From Rhodoferax sp. (GTDB lineage Bacteria > Pseudomonadota > Gammaproteobacteria > Burkholderiales > Burkholderiaceae_C), in the NCBI GenBank assembly GCA_029946045.1, contig JAQSDS010000433.1, positions 1 through 13,681 of the forward strand: a stretch of DNA of 13,681 nucleotides, read 5' to 3'. The position numbers and the translations under genes are program-made. Below are positions 13,292 to 13,681 of the stretch, in pieces. Within the stretch, counting starts at the first letter, position 1, and every line of letters starts with the position of its first letter. Below the pieces are notes generated by a model. It had not been told where the DNA came from. It worked only from the letters and a program-made list of their open reading frames with translations, and did not search any database.

Positions 13292-13681
13292 GGGCAGGGC
13301 GCTGACATGGCCCAGTTGGCGGCGCTACGGGCGTGCAAGGCGGTGGTGTCGAAAAGAGGCATCGGGCAGTCTTGCTGTTGAATCAGCAGGCCGATTTCGG
13401 TGCAGCCCAGAATGATGGCCTGCGCGCCTTGTGCTCCCAGCTCGGTGATCGCGCGCAGGTAGTCCTGGCGCGAGTCATCATGCACTTGGCCCAAGCACAG
13501 CTCCTGGTAAATGATCTGGTGCACCCGTTCGCGGTCGGCCGGTTCTGGCGTCAACACGGTCAAGCCGTGCTGTTCGAGCCGCTGGCGATAAAAGTCCTGC
13601 TCCATGGTGAAGCGGGTCCCGAGCAAGCCCACGGTGGTGTAGCCCGCTTGTTGAATGGCAGCGGCGGTCGGGTCGGCGATG
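13288..13681 (-). CDS. Aspartate/glutamate racemase family protein (N terminus outside window)
   Basis: About 130 C-terminal residues are visible; the frame stays open to the right edge of the window. The segment ADPTAAAIQQAG then VGLLGTRFTMEQDFYRQRL, and the later AIILGCTEIGLLI, are hallmarks of the Asp/Glu racemase family (RacX/YgeA-like amino-acid racemases, PLP-independent). The Cys in GCTEIG is one of the two catalytic cysteines; the other lies in the missing N-terminal half. Such enzymes interconvert L- and D-amino acids with substrate ranges that cannot be read off the sequence. The 3' end overlaps the EamA transporter start by 4 bp, suggesting an enzyme/exporter unit. The family is usually about 230 residues, so roughly 100 are missing here because of the window edge only. 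Confidence 0.9.
   Translation of the reverse strand, partial: IADPTAAAIQQAGYTTVGLLGTRFTMEQDFYRQRLEQHGLTVLTPEPADRERVHQIIYQELCLGQVHDDSRQDYLRAITELGAQGAQAIILGCTEIGLLIQQQDCPMPLFDTTALHARSAANWAMSAPCP

Noticed and set aside
1..13681. Defence system, CRISPR array, insertion sequence or prophage
   Set aside because: No repeat arrays, transposase, integrase or phage-type genes are seen on either strand; the content is metabolic and housekeeping.

Overview
The window is a high-GC chromosomal segment of a betaproteobacterium, most likely Comamonadaceae (Rhodoferax/Polaromonas-like). This is inferred from a phasin gene with PhaR-type operators, a possible rhodoquinone-biosynthesis gene (rhodoquinone is known in Rhodoferax), and the overall protein style. 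Coding density is high. I see no tRNA, rRNA, CRISPR array, insertion sequence or prophage.

Left part (1-2400, + strand): the 3' end of a class II glutamine amidotransferase gene, an auxin-efflux-carrier (AEC) family transporter, and an RquA-like SAM-binding protein. The RquA-like gene is preceded by a perfect FNR/Anr box with a correctly spaced -10 hexamer, so oxygen-responsive, anaerobically activated expression is the natural reading.

Middle (2424-8689, - strand): priA (replication-restart helicase), hemE (uroporphyrinogen decarboxylase), a dsbD/scsB-type thiol:disulfide reductase with signal peptide, and a DUF167 gene. The roughly 360-bp gap between hemE and priA is AT-rich. It carries three similarly oriented DnaA-box-like 9-mers, a perfect IHF consensus and two inverted repeats, which resembles an origin-like or DnaA-controlled element in front of a primosome gene.

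Right part, + strand (8739-11605): yjdM (zinc-ribbon PhnA-like), a creatininase-family amidohydrolase overlapping an EamA transporter by one base (TAATG), then phaP with a sigma70 promoter bracketed by two near-identical PhaR-type operators and closed by a strong intrinsic terminator.

Right end, - strand (13681-11631): an aspartate/glutamate racemase (5' end outside the window) overlapping a second EamA transporter by 4 bp (ATGA), followed by a histidine-phosphatase-family gene whose usual second catalytic His is replaced by Ser. The window is mostly ordinary core-genome content. The points most worth following are the FNR-controlled RquA homologue, the DnaA/IHF cluster upstream of priA, and the two enzyme plus EamA-exporter pairs.
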